A stretch of DNA of 64,000 bases, taken from NCBI GenBank assembly GCA_005656395.1, contig SRSI01000079.1, positions 1,488,001 through 1,552,000 of the forward strand, written 5' to 3'. This DNA is from Strongyloides papillosus. Its lineage: Eukaryota > Nematoda > Chromadorea > Rhabditida > Strongyloididae. This document shows positions 1 to 11,989 of this stretch, in pieces (within the stretch, counting starts at the first letter, position 1; each line of letters opens with the position of its first letter). The position numbers and the translations under genes were made by a program. The notes beneath the pieces are model-generated. The model made no database searches and had not been told where the DNA came from. It saw only the letters and a list, made by a program, of their open reading frames with translations.

Positions 1-1969
1 ATCACCAATACTTTGATGTAAATATATTTTAAGCTTTTTAAAGTCTATATAAATTTATTCAATGCGAAAAGTGTCTGAGTAATGATTTTAATTTATTTTT
101 AATCTTTTTAACTTAAAAGAATCTTTTTATCATTTTTAATACATTCAAAATTTTAATTTTCACAACACATTTTAAAAAGCTTCTTTTTTAAAAAATATAA
201 AACAAAAATTATACATTAAATTTGTAAAAGTATTCTTTATTATGTTACCAAAATGCGAAATGATAAAATAACAATTACAAAAATTGTATCACTTTAAGTT
301 AAATAACTATGAAATACTTATGATCAACCACAAATATTACTAATACTTTAAAAAGTTATCCAAACTTAAAACTAATCTGTATTTTAAATTTCTATAATAT
401 TTAATAACTTAAAACACGCATATTAATTAGAAATTTAATTTAAATATTCTTCTTAAATTTTTTTCTATACTAAAAATTTGTAGAAAGATTATTCAAACTT
501 ATAATCTTAAATGATTTTAAAATCATGAGAATATGTAATAAAACAATTTTGATAAAATATGTTTTGTAAATTTTTAACATTCAAAAACCTATAAAATTTT
601 AATAGTAATTACTAATATTGTAAAATACAAAAATATTTATTTGAATTTTGCAAATATGCTATTATAAAACAAAAGATTTTTATTTTTTTCTAGAATTCTA
701 AATATTTTTCAAAAAATACAAGCCCTGCGGGCAAGTAGCGACGAGCGAAGCGAGTTGCTGCTTGTTAATTTAAAATATGCAAAAGATATTTTTTACTATG
801 AATAAAAATTCCTTTATTTTTTTAACTTTACATATATTTAATTTTTAAATAGTATATTTAAAGTCATTAAAAATAATTTTTGGCCTTCAGAATAGTGTAA
901 TTTCATAAAAAGACATATTTTATAATAATTCGAACTATTAAAACTTATTGATAAAATTATTGTGGTATGTCCATAAATGCTCTTTATGAAGGCATTTATA
1001 ATCTTACATAAAATAAAATTCTAATAGTTGTATTAAAAATGTTTTTTTGAAAACAATAAAAGTTTTAAAATACCAATAAATATAATAAAGATTAGAAACT
1101 TATTTTAATAACTACTTAATTATTGCTTTAATTTTTATGTACCATATAATTGCGACAAAATTAGTCGCAAATTAAGAAAATTCAAATTTTGTTAGGTGGG
1201 AAAAAATTATTACATTTTACGCAAAAATGTTTTCCTATTTTTTTGTGTGTAATTTTATTTTTGTTTTTTAAAATTAATATTAAAATCTTAAAATAGTGTA
1301 TTAAAACAAAATTTTGTAAAAATGGTAAAAAATTTGTTCTAATTTTGATATCGTTTTGTTGGAACTTTTATGCTAGCCTAAAATATAACACATGTTTTTT
1401 ATTATTTTTGTTTGTAAAAATGTTATTTTCATAAAAAAAATAATGTTTTCAAAGATAATTATTTTTTTACTTTTTTGGTATATATTATTTGAAAAATTTA
1501 AACACTACTTTTAAATTTTTTTAAATTCACATCTATTATCTTTTGTAATTATAGAAGTGAGGATCCAAAATTATTAAATTTTATTATTGATTAATAAAAA
1601 AATTTATTTTAGTAAAAAAAATCTAGAAATTTCAAATCCAGATGTGCTCAAAATTTACATTAGATAGAATTCGCTTTTTTTATTTAATTTTAGCAGAAAA
1701 TTTTTTTCTCATTGCAGAAGGGGCTAGAATTAATTTTTCTAATTAGATAAAAATTTGAGCAAAATTTCTTAATAGGACAGAAAATGACGTCGGACGATAA
1801 ATGATCTTTTAGTACGGAAAATGCGCATTTTTTTGTCTATTAGACTCGTTTTTTTTATAAATTCACATTTGAAGTCAAATCTTTTATCGTTAAAATTTTT
1901 CAATATAAAAGAAATAGCATAAAAATATAGATAAATTATAAATTTCTGATTTTGTTAGTGATTTTTCCA
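1..1969. other. AT-rich intergenic DNA
   Basis: I see no coding region here. Positions 719-766 hold an isolated GC-rich hairpin (separate entry). Positions about 1880-1960 match the 3' flank found after every M13 copy of the neighbouring array, so the first array unit extends to roughly 1880. Confidence 0.6.
719..766. repeat. GC-rich double hairpin in AT-rich DNA
   Basis: GCCC-TGC-GGGC (722-732) is a perfect 4-bp stem. It is followed directly by an imperfect inverted repeat (733-763) in which AAGTAGC pairs with GCTGCTT with one mismatch, around a CGAGCGAAGCGAG core. The flanks are nearly pure A/T, so this patch stands out. It could be the end of a small mobile element or a structured insertion. 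No second copy was noticed in the window. Confidence 0.5.
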
Positions 1970-3478
1970 TCATTCACATTTTCCTTCGGGGTTCATTTTA
2001 CTTTTTAATGGGCAGTTAAAAGCATCAGAAAACGGTTTATAATTTGATAAAGCTACATTAGTGCGTATTTCTGCTGGAGGATGATCATCTATTTTCATTT
2101 GGTTTTCTATATAATCTTTACTTTTATACTCACAATAATTTCTACCAATACCGATAAAAAATAATTGTTCTTTTGTGAAATCTTTAAAAGCAGGAACTTC
2201 TATATCCCCATAAGTATTTCTTTGAAGCCACTTCATGTAGGTTCTATGGGCAATTTTAAGTCCACCATTCTCAGCAATATTTCCAGCTAATGTTAGTGAA
2301 CCATTTATATATCTATTAGTTATACTTTCTTTTTGCATTCCGTATTCCTTAACAAAACAATTAATTTTATTTGTAATTTTTTTTATCGACTCTTCAGCTA
2401 CTTTAGATGCATTTTTATTATCAATATAAAATGTACGATTGTAATTGTGGCTACCAAAAGGAGTCAACATTAAAAGAGCAATACTATGTCCAAGACCACC
2501 GAAATTAAGTGATCTTGGAAAATCTCTACTAAACGATGGTTCATTTAAGGCATCTGAATTGATATAAATAGTATTAGTTTCACCATTATACCAGCCATTA
2601 CTAAATACATACTTACTTAACATTTCATCAGAATAAAAAAATTTATCTTCACAAGAACTGAATTCATCTAATTTATGATTCTTTGATGATTTATTCTTTT
2701 GAAACTCTAAATTTGTAAGTGTTTCATGAATATTGGAGTGACTAGTTAAAAATGCAAAATTTTTATAGCATTTCTCCATTAACTCTAAATTAGAAATATC
2801 ATAGTCATGATAATTTTTTCCAAATTTCATTAAATTAAGCTTGTCCAAAAAATGTTCTGTTGTCTCATTAGTAAATAGAACCTTTTTCTCATCTATTAAT
2901 AATTTGAATTCTTCCTTCAATCTTTCGAATATTAATTCTTTTACTCCTTCAAAGTCCATAGTTTTTTCATTTTTATTTATGCTTTTTCTCAAAAATAATG
3001 ATCTTAAAGCATAAAATCCAAAATCCAAAATTTTCCCTTGACATTTCCCAATTTCATCCTCAGATAGATCTTTACATTTTCCATATAGCTTATAAATATT
3101 ATGAATTGCTGGGGATTCATCATTATACTTTCCTTCCATAGCTTCTGAAAACAAATAAATATTAACAAAATAGATATTACCTTCCCGAAACTTATTAAAA
3201 TTTGTCATCGAGACTCGTGTATTAACCGAATCAGAATCCTCAAAATCAAGCTCCATAGTTCTAATCCATTTACCACAGGAAAATTGATAAAAATTATCAC
3301 ATGGATCTACATCACGATCAAGAAATTCATAAAGGCTTCTAGAAGCTGGATGTCTATTCCAAAGTTCAAAAAAAATTTTTTTTGTACCACCCCATACTCT
3401 CCCCCATACATTACCCATACCTCCTTGTGAAACGGAAAATAGTGCAAAAGTATAGAGAGTCAAAATAAAAACATTCAT
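1970..3478 (-). CDS. Secreted M13 (neprilysin-like) peptidase homologue, catalytically dead (copy 1)
   Basis: Exons 3478-3181 and 3144-1970 with a 36-nt GT-AG intron (3180-3145) give 490 aa. The intron is in frame without stops, so a naive translation reads through it. A signal peptide (about residues 1-19) is followed by the M13 N-terminal motif CDNFYQFSCGKW. The C-terminal half keeps the DxHPP..R segment and the FNCP..SKMNP motif. Where sister copies have HEISH or HEITH, this copy reads LLMLT, and the zinc-ligand motif ENIADNGG is GNIAENGG. All three zinc ligands are therefore gone. The protein also stops at KCE, because the leucine codon before the family's terminal LW is TGA. It is probably a secreted pseudoprotease or an early pseudogene. 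Type A sequence, like copies 3 and 4. Confidence 0.85.
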   Translation of the reverse strand: MNVFILTLYTFALFSVSQGGMGNVWGRVWGGTKKIFFELWNRHPASRSLYEFLDRDVDPCDNFYQFSCGKWIRTMELDFEDSDSVNTRVSMTNFNKFREGNIYFVNIYLFSEAMEGKYNDESPAIHNIYKLYGKCKDLSEDEIGKCQGKILDFGFYALRSLFLRKSINKNEKTMDFEGVKELIFERLKEEFKLLIDEKKVLFTNETTEHFLDKLNLMKFGKNYHDYDISNLELMEKCYKNFAFLTSHSNIHETLTNLEFQKNKSSKNHKLDEFSSCEDKFFYSDEMLSKYVFSNGWYNGETNTIYINSDALNEPSFSRDFPRSLNFGGLGHSIALLMLTPFGSHNYNRTFYIDNKNASKVAEESIKKITNKINCFVKEYGMQKESITNRYINGSLTLAGNIAENGGLKIAHRTYMKWLQRNTYGDIEVPAFKDFTKEQLFFIGIGRNYCEYKSKDYIENQMKIDDHPPAEIRTNVALSNYKPFSDAFNCPLKSKMNPEGKCE

Positions 3479-3530
3479 ATTTAATTTGATGAATGATTAT
3501 GTAATGTTTGAGTTCTGAGAAATTTCTTAC

Positions 3531-3541
3531 CATTATATACA
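3531..3541 (-). promoter_or_regulatory. TATA box of M13 copy 1
   Basis: GTATATAATGG on the minus strand lies about 55 bp before the ATG at 3478. The same element sits at the same distance before each of the other four copies. Confidence 0.6.
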
Positions 3542-4001
3542 AAAAAATGGATGTAGAATCATTAAATGTATACATTTAACAATCAAATAATATCTATTTT
3601 TTTAGCAAAGCAATTTAACAAAATTTTTTATATATAGAAATATAGATAATAAATTATAATTTTTATTATAAAATAAAAATTTACATTAAAATCATTTTAA
3701 CATACTAATTATTATAAATAATACTAATATTTAATAATTATTTCACTTGGTTTTATTATCTAACAATCACTTTTTTCACAAGAGAAATCTTAAAATAAAG
3801 GCTAATAATGCAGAATATTAACAACAATTTTGTTGTCGTTAGATATTGAAAATGAATAAGACATAGTTTAAAAATTTCTCTTAAATGTGTCCAGGTTACA
3901 CTCGCTTATTTTATGGGTTAATTTCAGAAGTCAAATCTTTTATCATTAAAAATTTTTCAATATAAAGTAATAGAATAAAAATATAGATAAAATAGAAATA
4001 C

Positions 4002-5494
4002 TTAAATTTTATTTTGAATTTTCCATAATTCACATTTATCTTCAGGACTCATTTTACTATTTACTGGGCAATTAAAAGCATTAGAGAATGGTTTATAATT
4101 TGATAAGGCTGCATTAGTGCGTATTTCTGATGGAGTATGTTCATCCGTATCTATTTGTTCTTCTAACCTGTCTTTACTTCTGTACTCACAAAAGTTTCTA
4201 CCATAACCAATAAAAAATAATTGTTCGTTGGTGAATTTCTCAAAACCAGGAACTTCTATATCCTTACCACCATTACTTTGAAGCCATTTCATGTAAGCTC
4301 TATGGGCAAGTTTAAGTCCACTATTATCAACAATATTTTCGGTTAATGTATTTAAACCATTTATATTTATATTAGTTATACTTTCTTTTTGCATACCGTA
4401 CTGTTCAACAAAACATTTTATTTTTTCTTCCAAATTTTTTACTGAAATTTGAGTGACATTAAATGTATTTGTATTATCATCTTTAAGTGTACGATTATAT
4501 TCTTGATTATCAAAAGCATGAGAAATTTCATGGCCAATAGTAAATCCTAGATAACCATAATTAAGTGACATTGGATAGTATAAGCTAAATGACGGTTCAT
4601 TGAGGGAATCTGCATTGATAGAAAAATAATTCTTTTCATAATAATAAGCTGCATTATTATATACATCAGAACTGATAAAATCATCAGCCGTTAATAATTC
4701 ATCTATGCAAAGATTCCAATATTTACTGTCTTTAAATGAACTTTCTTTAAGGTTCCTACTCAAGTTAAGAAAATATTGAATTGGCTTTGATTGAAATTCT
4801 CTGGTTATGTTTCCATAGCAAAATTCCATTCTCTCTACATAAGAGGAATTCTGAAAAACAGGCGCCTTTATAAATTTCATTTTATCAAGTTTAAACAAAA
4901 AATTATTTCTTGTTTCTTCATCAAATATATCCTTCTTTTCATCTATTAGTAACTTAAATTCGTCTTTAATTCTTGCAGCCATATCTTCTGTTTTATTATA
5001 TTCGCCAGTCTTCAAACTTCTTAATCGGATGTTATTAATAAATACTACTCCCAAAGCATATTTTCCAAACTTAAAAATCTCCGATTGGCACTTCGTAATT
5101 TCAGCTTTAGGTAGTTCATTACATTGTCTCCTTAGATTGTAAATTTTATTAATTGCCTTCGATTGATTATTAAGTTTTCCTTCTTCAAATTCTGAAAGCA
5201 AATAAGTATAGACAAAAGTATATTACCTTTAACAAATTTATTGAAGTTTATCTGACCATTGTCCATAATGATATCCTTACCACTTCCATATATCTCTTGT
5301 TGAGTTTTAATCCATTTACCACAGGAAAATTTATAAAAATTATCACATGGATCTACATCATGGTCAAGGTATTCATTAAGACTTCTGGATGCTATTACAT
5401 TACGCAATTTTGCTTCTTCTATCTCCAACCTAGATACTTGTGATGATACAGAAAAAAGTGCATAAGAATAGAGAATTAAAATAAAACTATTCAT
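4002..5494 (-). CDS. Secreted M13 (neprilysin-like) metallopeptidase, intact (copy 2)
   Basis: Exons 5494-5227 and 5191-4002 with a 35-nt intron (5226-5192) give 485 aa. A signal peptide (MNSFILILYSYALFSVSSQ) is followed by CDNFYKFSCGKW. The catalytic half has NAAYYYEKN..I.A..LNEPSF, then LNYGYLGFTIGHEISHAFDN with the HExxH zinc site. It also has ENIVDNSG with the third ligand Glu and its Asp, DEHTPSEIR with the conserved His and Arg, and the terminal FNCP..KCELW. M13 enzymes cleave peptides outside the cell. Family members are usually about 700-780 aa, so roughly 230 residues of the helical lid between the N-terminal motif and NAYY are missing. Type B, nearly identical to copy 5. Confidence 0.88.
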
Positions 5495-5547
5495 ACTAAA
5501 TTTGGTGGATGATTTTCTAGCATTTAATTTCTGAGAAATTTCATAGC

Positions 5548-5557
5548 ATTATATACA
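5548..5557 (-). promoter_or_regulatory. TATA box of M13 copy 2
   Basis: GTATATAATG on the minus strand, about 55-60 bp before the ATG at 5494, in the same context as the other copies. Confidence 0.55.
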
Positions 5558-6030
5558 AAAAGAAATTGGATAATAAATCATTTGATGTATAAATTTGACA
5601 ATTTAATTAATTCTATTTTTAGCAAAAATCTTCATTGCAAGTTTTTATACATAGAAATATAGACAAAAAAATTATAATTTTTATTATAGAATATAAAATA
5701 ATACATTAGAATTATTAAAGATGTTAACTTTTTTTATTATAAAGAACATCATTGTTAAATAAATTGTCTCTTGATTATATTATCTAACAATCATTTTTTT
5801 TCACAGGAGAAATTATAAAATAAAGGTTAGTAATGCGGAATATTCACAACAATTTTGTTGTCGTTAAATATTCAAAAACAAAATACCCTCATTTTTTAAT
5901 TTCTCTTTAGTGTGTCTAAGTTATACTCGCTTATTTTATGGGTTAATTTTAGAAGTTAAATCTTTTATCAATAAAAATTTTTCAATGTAAAAGAAATAAA
6001 ATATAGATAAAATAGAAATTTATAATTTTG

Positions 6031-7566
6031 TTAATGATTTTTCCATAATTCACATTTATCTTTACCTTTAAGATTCATTTTACTATTATATGAGCATTTA
6101 AAAAGCATCAGAAAATGGTTTATAATATGATAAAGCCTTATTAGTCCGTATTTTTCCTGGAGGATGTTTATCTGTCTTTTTTTGGTTTTCTAACTTATCT
6201 TTACTTTTATACGTACAATGTTTTCTACCAGCACTAATAAAAATTTATTGTTCATCGGTATATTGTTTATAAGCAGGAACTTCTATATCCTTACTACCAA
6301 TTTCTTTGAGATACTTCATGTAAGCTCTATGAGCAAGTTTGAGTCCGCCATTATCAGCAATATTTTCATTTAATGTTAGTGTGCCATTTATATTTTTATT
6401 GGTTATACTTTCACTTTGCATACCGTATTTTTCAACAAAACAATCACTTTGGTTTTGAAAATTTTTTATTGATCAATCAGTTACATTATATTTATTTTCA
6501 TTGTCACCCCCAAGTTTAAGTTTGTAATTTTTATTATCAAATGCATGCACCATTTCATATGCAATAGTATATCCAACACCACCAAAATTTAGTGGTGTTG
6601 GAAAATCTTTACTAAACGATGGTTCCTTAATGGCATCTGAATTGATATAAAAAGTATTCTCTTTAGAATCATACCATCCTTTAATACCTAAATACGGATC
6701 TAATATCTCTTGAGGATAAAAGATTTTATCGTTACAAGAACTCAAATCATCCTCGGTATGATTTCTAACATTCTTTTCTTTATAATACCTTAAATCTTCA
6801 ATTACTCCTAAAATGTTGGAGTTATAAAGTAAAGGTTCAACTTTTTTATAACATTCCTCCATTTTTCCTACATTAGAAAGATCATATTTATCAAAATTTG
6901 TCTCAAATTTCATTGAGTCAAGTTTATACAAAAAATAATTTCTTGTCCCCTTACCAATTAAATCTTTTTTTTCATCAATTAGTAATTTGAATTCTTCTTT
7001 TATTTTATCGAATATTGATAATGTTATTGATTCAAATTCCTTATTGTTTTTTCTTTAGTTTTGTCCTCTTTTAGATATAATGAACTCATAGCATAAATTC
7101 CAAAATCTGAAATTTTTTGATTTGCAATCCTCAATTTTATCCTCAGGTAATTCTTTTTCACATCTTTTATATAGATTATAAAAAGTATTAATTGCTCGTG
7201 ATTGATCATTATATTTTCCTTCCAAAACTTCTAAAAGCAAATAAATAATAATGAAAAAGATTATTACCATTAAAAAATTTATTAATATGTATCAGAGAGG
7301 TAGATACAGAAAACGATTCAAATGGATATTTTTCCGACTCTTTAGTTTTAATTCATTTACCACAAGAGAATTTATAAAAATTATCACATGGATCTACATC
7401 ACGATCAAGAAATTCATAAAGACTTCTAGAAGCTGGATGTCTATTCCAAAGTTCAAAAAAAAAATTTCTTTGTACCATCCTATACTCGGCCCCATACATT
7501 ACGAATACCTCCTTGTGAAACGGAAAAAAGTGCAAAAGTATAGAGAACTAAAATAAAGACATTCAT
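6031..7566 (-). pseudogene. M13 peptidase pseudogene (copy 3)
   Basis: Collinear with copy 1 from the signal peptide (ATG 7566) to a C-terminal KCELWK, but broken many times. There is an in-frame TAG in the GRVWGG segment, a frameshift at the T-run near 7459-7467, and TGG to TGA just after FYKFSCGK (about 7362). Frameshifts also occur near 7050 and 7110, a TGA near 6472, a TAA after DEQ near 6247, and another shift near 6100. The zinc motif reads YEMVH, so the first His is lost, although ENIADNGG survives. The longest uninterrupted piece is 6473-6931. It belongs to the type A lineage with copies 1 and 4. I do not attempt to restore it. Confidence 0.9.
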
Positions 7567-7618
7567 GTTAATTTTAATAAATGATTGTGTAATGTCTGAA
7601 TTCTGAGAAATTTCTTAT

Positions 7619-7628
7619 CATTATATAC
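7619..7628 (-). promoter_or_regulatory. TATA box retained upstream of M13 pseudogene
   Basis: The GTATATAATG element is kept at the usual distance before the dead copy, so decay of the coding region was not accompanied by loss of the core promoter. Confidence 0.5.
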
Positions 7629-8082
7629 AAAAAAATGGATGCAGAATCATTAAATGTATACATTTAACAATCAAATAATATCCAATTTTTAGCAATGCAA
7701 TTTATCAAAATTTTTTATGTATAGAAATACAGATAATAAATTATAATTTTTATTATTAAATATACATTAAAATCATTTTAACATGCTAATTATTATAAAT
7801 AATACTAATATTTAATAATTATTTCACTTGGTTTTATTATCTAACAATCACTTTTTTCACAAGAGAAATCTTAAAATAAAGGCTAATAATGCAGAATATT
7901 CATAACAATTTTGTTTTTGTTAAATATTCAAAAAGAATAAGACATCGTTTAAAATTTCTATTAAGTGCGTTCAGGTTACACTCGTTTATTTAATGAATTC
8001 ATTTCTGAAGTTAAATCTTTTATCATTAAAAGTTTTTCAATATAAAAGTGATCGAATAGAAATATAGATAAAATAAGCATAC

Positions 8083-9604
8083 TTAATTTTGTTTTTTAAT
8101 TTTCCATAATTCACATTTGTGTTCAGGATTCATTTTACTATTTAATGGGCAATTAAAAGCATTAGAAAACGGTTTATAATTTGATAAAAGTACATTAGTG
8201 CGTATTTCTGGTGGAGTATGGCTATCTCTAATTATTTCTTTTTCTAATATGTCTTTACTCATATATTTACAAAAATTTCTACCAACACTAATAAAAAATA
8301 ATTGTTCATCGTTGAATTGTTCAAAACCTTCAACAGGAACGTTCTTAAGATTAAAAACTTCACGGAACTTCAAGTAAGCTCTATGGGCAACTTTAAGTCC
8401 ACCATTATCGGCAATATTTTCACCTAATGTTTTTGAACCATCTATATATCTATTGGTTATATTTTCTTTTTGTTTATTGTATTGCTCAACAAAACAAGAA
8501 GCTTTTTTTTCATAATTGTCCACTGATATTTGAGAAACTTTATAATCAGAAATTTTATTAGCCATTGTACGGTTATAATTGTTACTATCAAAACCATGCA
8601 ACATTTCATGAGCCATAATATTTCCTAAATAACCAAAATTTAGTGAGTATGGAAAATCCGAAGAAAACGATGGTTCATTAACCAAATCTGAATTGATGGC
8701 AAAAACATTCAGATAAGGAACATACATTCCATTACCATATACAAATTTATACATAAATTTATCAATTTGAAAAATTTTCCCCCTACAAGTGGTCAAATCA
8801 TCATTACGTGATAATGCTTTTAGATTATTAATACTTGCAAGAATAGTTGTAATGTGGTCCTTATAATATATTTCTATACTTCTATAATAACAATCTTCCA
8901 TTTCTTTTACATTAGATAATTGATAATCATCCAAAGATGTTACTAATTTCAATGAATCAATTTTCTGCAAGAAATATTTTCTTGTATTTAAATCAAACAT
9001 CTCCGATTTTTCATCAATTAGTAATCTAAATTGTTCATTTATAAATTTGTACATATTTTGTACTTTTTCATAACCACCATTTTTTTTCAATTCTTCTCAT
9101 GTTCCTCCTCAGAAACACTGAACTTAAAGCATACTTTCCAAATTCAAGAATCTCTGACAAACAATTGTTGACTTTATCTTTAGGTAGTTCTTGACTACAT
9201 TTATTTCGTAAATTTTTAAAAGTAGAAAATATTCGCGATTCATCTTTATATTTACTTTCATTTACAACTTCTGAAAGCAAATAAATAAAAACAAAAAAAA
9301 TATTACCATTAACAAATTTATCAAAATTGCCCGTCCTATGATTATATTTGAATGATCCTGAATTTCCCCATTTCTTTTCTCTAGTTTTAATCCATTTACC
9401 ACAGGAAAATTGATAAAAATTATCACATGGATTTATATCAAGATCAAGAAATTCATAAAGACTTCTAGAAGCTGGATGCTTATTAAAAAGATTAAAAAAA
9501 GTTTCTTTTGTATCACCCCATAGATCCCCAAAAATATCACCAGTACCTCCAAATGATACAGAAAAGAGTACACAAGAATAAAAAGTTAAAATAAAAACAT
9601 TCAT
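8083..9604 (-). CDS. Secreted M13 metallopeptidase with intact active site but a homopolymer frameshift (copy 4)
   Basis: Exon 1 is 9604-9307, followed by a 36-nt intron (9306-9271). Exon 2 runs from 9270 to 8083 but changes frame at a run of eight T (plus strand 9080-9087). With seven, the reading frame would be continuous at about the length of copy 1; with eight, translation ends at a TGA about 12 bases on. Downstream of the shift everything is intact: YLGNIMAHEMLHGFDS (zinc site HEMLH), LGENIADNGG (Glu ligand plus Asp), DSHTPPEIR, FNCPLNSKMNP and KCELW. The signal peptide is MNVFILTFYSCVLFSVSFG. The shift may be a sequencing or assembly error, a null allele or a very recent pseudogene. 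Confidence 0.8.
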
Positions 9605-9657
9605 ATTAATTTTAATGAATGATTGTGTAATGTCTAAATTCTGACAAATTTCTTACC

Positions 9658-9667
9658 ATTATATACA
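9658..9667 (-). promoter_or_regulatory. TATA box of M13 copy 4
   Basis: GTATATAATG on the minus strand about 55 bp before the ATG at 9604. Confidence 0.55.
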
Positions 9668-10128
9668 AAAAAAATGGATGCAGAATCATTTAATTTATAC
9701 ATTTGACAGTCAAATAATATTTAGTTCTTAACAATGTAATTTATCAAAATTTTTTATATATAGAAATATAGAAAAAAATTTATAATTTTTATTTTAAAAT
9801 ATAAATTTACATTAAAATCATTTTAAAATGCTAATTATTATAAATAATACCATTGATTAATAAGTTGTCACTTGATTATATTATCTAACAATCACATTTA
9901 TTTATAAAAGAAATCTTGAAACAAAGATTGATAATTTAAAATATTCATAACAGTATTATCGCCGTTAGATATTTAAAAAGAATATATCCTCGTTTTTTAA
10001 ATTCTCTTAAGTGTTTCGAGGTTATACTCGTTTATTAAATGAATTCACTTCCGAAGTTAAATCTTTTATCACTAAAAATTTTTCAATATAAAAGTAATGG
10101 AATAAAAATATAGATAAACTAGAAATAC

Positions 10129-11621
10129 TTAAAATTGATTTTGGATTTTCCATAATTCACATTTATCTTCAGGATTCATTTTACTATTTACTGGGCAATT
10201 AAAAGCATCAGAAAATGGTTTATAATTTGATAAAGCTACATTAGTGCGTATTTCTGATGGAGTATGTTCATCTGTTTTTATTTGTTCTTCTAACCTGTCT
10301 TTACTGCTGTACTCACAAAACTTTCTACCAAAACTAATAAATAATAATTGTTCATTGGTAAATTTCTCAAAACCAGGAACTTCTATATCCTCACCACCAT
10401 TATTCTGAAGCCATTTCATGTAAGCTCTATGGGCAAGTTTAAGTCCACCATTATCAGCAATATTTTCACTTAATGTTAATATACCATTTATTTTTATATT
10501 AGTTATACTTTCTTTTTGCATACCGTACTGTTCAACGAAGCATTTTATTTTTTCTTCCCAATTTTTAACTGACATTTGAGTGACATTAAATTCATTTTTA
10601 TTATCACCTTTAAGTGTACGATTATAATTTTCATTATCAAAAGCATGCGTTATTTCATGACCAATAGTAGCTCCAACATAACCATAATTAAGTGACATTG
10701 GATAGTATAAACTAAATGATGGTTCATTAAGGGAATCTGCATTGATAGAAAAAGAATTCTCCTTAGAATAATAATATGCATTAGGATATACATTAGAACC
10801 GATATACTTATCAGCCCTTAATAATGTTTTTATGCAACGATTCCATTTGTCATCGCCTTTCAATGTATTTTTTCCAAGGTTCCTACTAAAGTCAAGAACA
10901 TATTGAATTGGCTTTGATTCAAATTTTTTCAAAATAATTTTATAACAAAATTCCATAAACTCTACATAAGAGGAATCCTGAAGATAAATGTCCTTTTTAA
11001 ATTTCATTTTATCAAGTTTAAACAAAAAATTATTTCTTGCTTCTTCATCAAATATATCCTTCTTTTCATCTATTAGTAACTTAAATTCGTCTTTAATTCT
11101 TGCAGCCATATCTTCTATTTTATTATATTCGTCAGTCTTCAAACTTCTTAATCGGATGTTATTAATAAATACTACTCCTAAAGCATATTTTCCAAACTTA
11201 GAAATCTCCGATTGGCACTTCGCAATTTTAGCTTCAGGTAGTTCATTACATTGTCTCCTTAGATTGTAAATATTATTAATTGCCTTCGATTGATTATTAA
11301 GTTTTCCTTCTTCAAATTCTGAAAGCAAATAAGTATAGACAAAAAGATATTACCTTCAAGAAATATATCGAATTTTATAATACCATTTCGAATAGTGATA
11401 TTCTTTTGACTTCCAAATATCTTTTGGTAAAATTTAATCCATTCACCACAGGAAAATTTATAAAAATTATCACATGGATTTACATCATGGTCAAGGTATT
11501 CATAAAGACTTTTAGACGCTGTTACATTACGCAATTTTGCTTCTTCTATCTCCAACCTAGATACTTGTGATGATACAGAAAAAAGTGCATAAGAATAGAG
11601 AATTAAAATAAAACCATTCAT
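10129..11621 (-). CDS. Secreted M13 (neprilysin-like) metallopeptidase, intact (copy 5)
   Basis: Exons 11621-11354 and 11318-10129 with a 35-nt intron (11353-11319) give 485 aa, the same lengths as copy 2. A signal peptide is followed by CDNFYKFSCGEW. The conserved NAYY lies near residue 269. The zinc site HEITH is at about 310-314, SENIADNGG at about 373-381 (ligand Glu about 374, Asp about 378), and DEHTPSEIR and the terminal KCELW follow. All catalytic residues of the family are present, so an active secreted zinc endopeptidase is expected. It is shorter than classical neprilysins by most of the helical lid domain. First in transcription order in the array, its close match to copy 2 points to a recent block duplication. 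Confidence 0.88.
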
Positions 11622-11673
11622 ACTAAATTTGGTGGATGATTTTCTAGCATTTAGTTTCTGAGAAATTTCATAG

Positions 11674-11684
11674 CATTATATACA
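11674..11684 (-). promoter_or_regulatory. TATA box of M13 copy 5
   Basis: GTATATAATGC on the minus strand about 55-60 bp before the ATG at 11621. Confidence 0.55.
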
Positions 11685-11989
11685 AAAGAAATTGGATAAT
11701 AAATGATTTAATGTATAAATTTGACAATCTAATTAATTCTATTTTTTAGCAAAAATCTTAATTGCAAGTTTTTATACATAGAAATATAGATAAAAAATTA
11801 TAATTTTTATTATAGAATATAAAATAATACATTAGAATTATTAAAGATGTTAACTTTTTTTATTATAAAGAACATCATTGTTTAATAAATTGTCTCTTGA
11901 TTATATTATTTAACAATCTTTTTTTTTTCACAGGAGAAATCTTGAAAGAAAGGCTAACAATTTAAAACATTCATAACAGTATGATTGTT

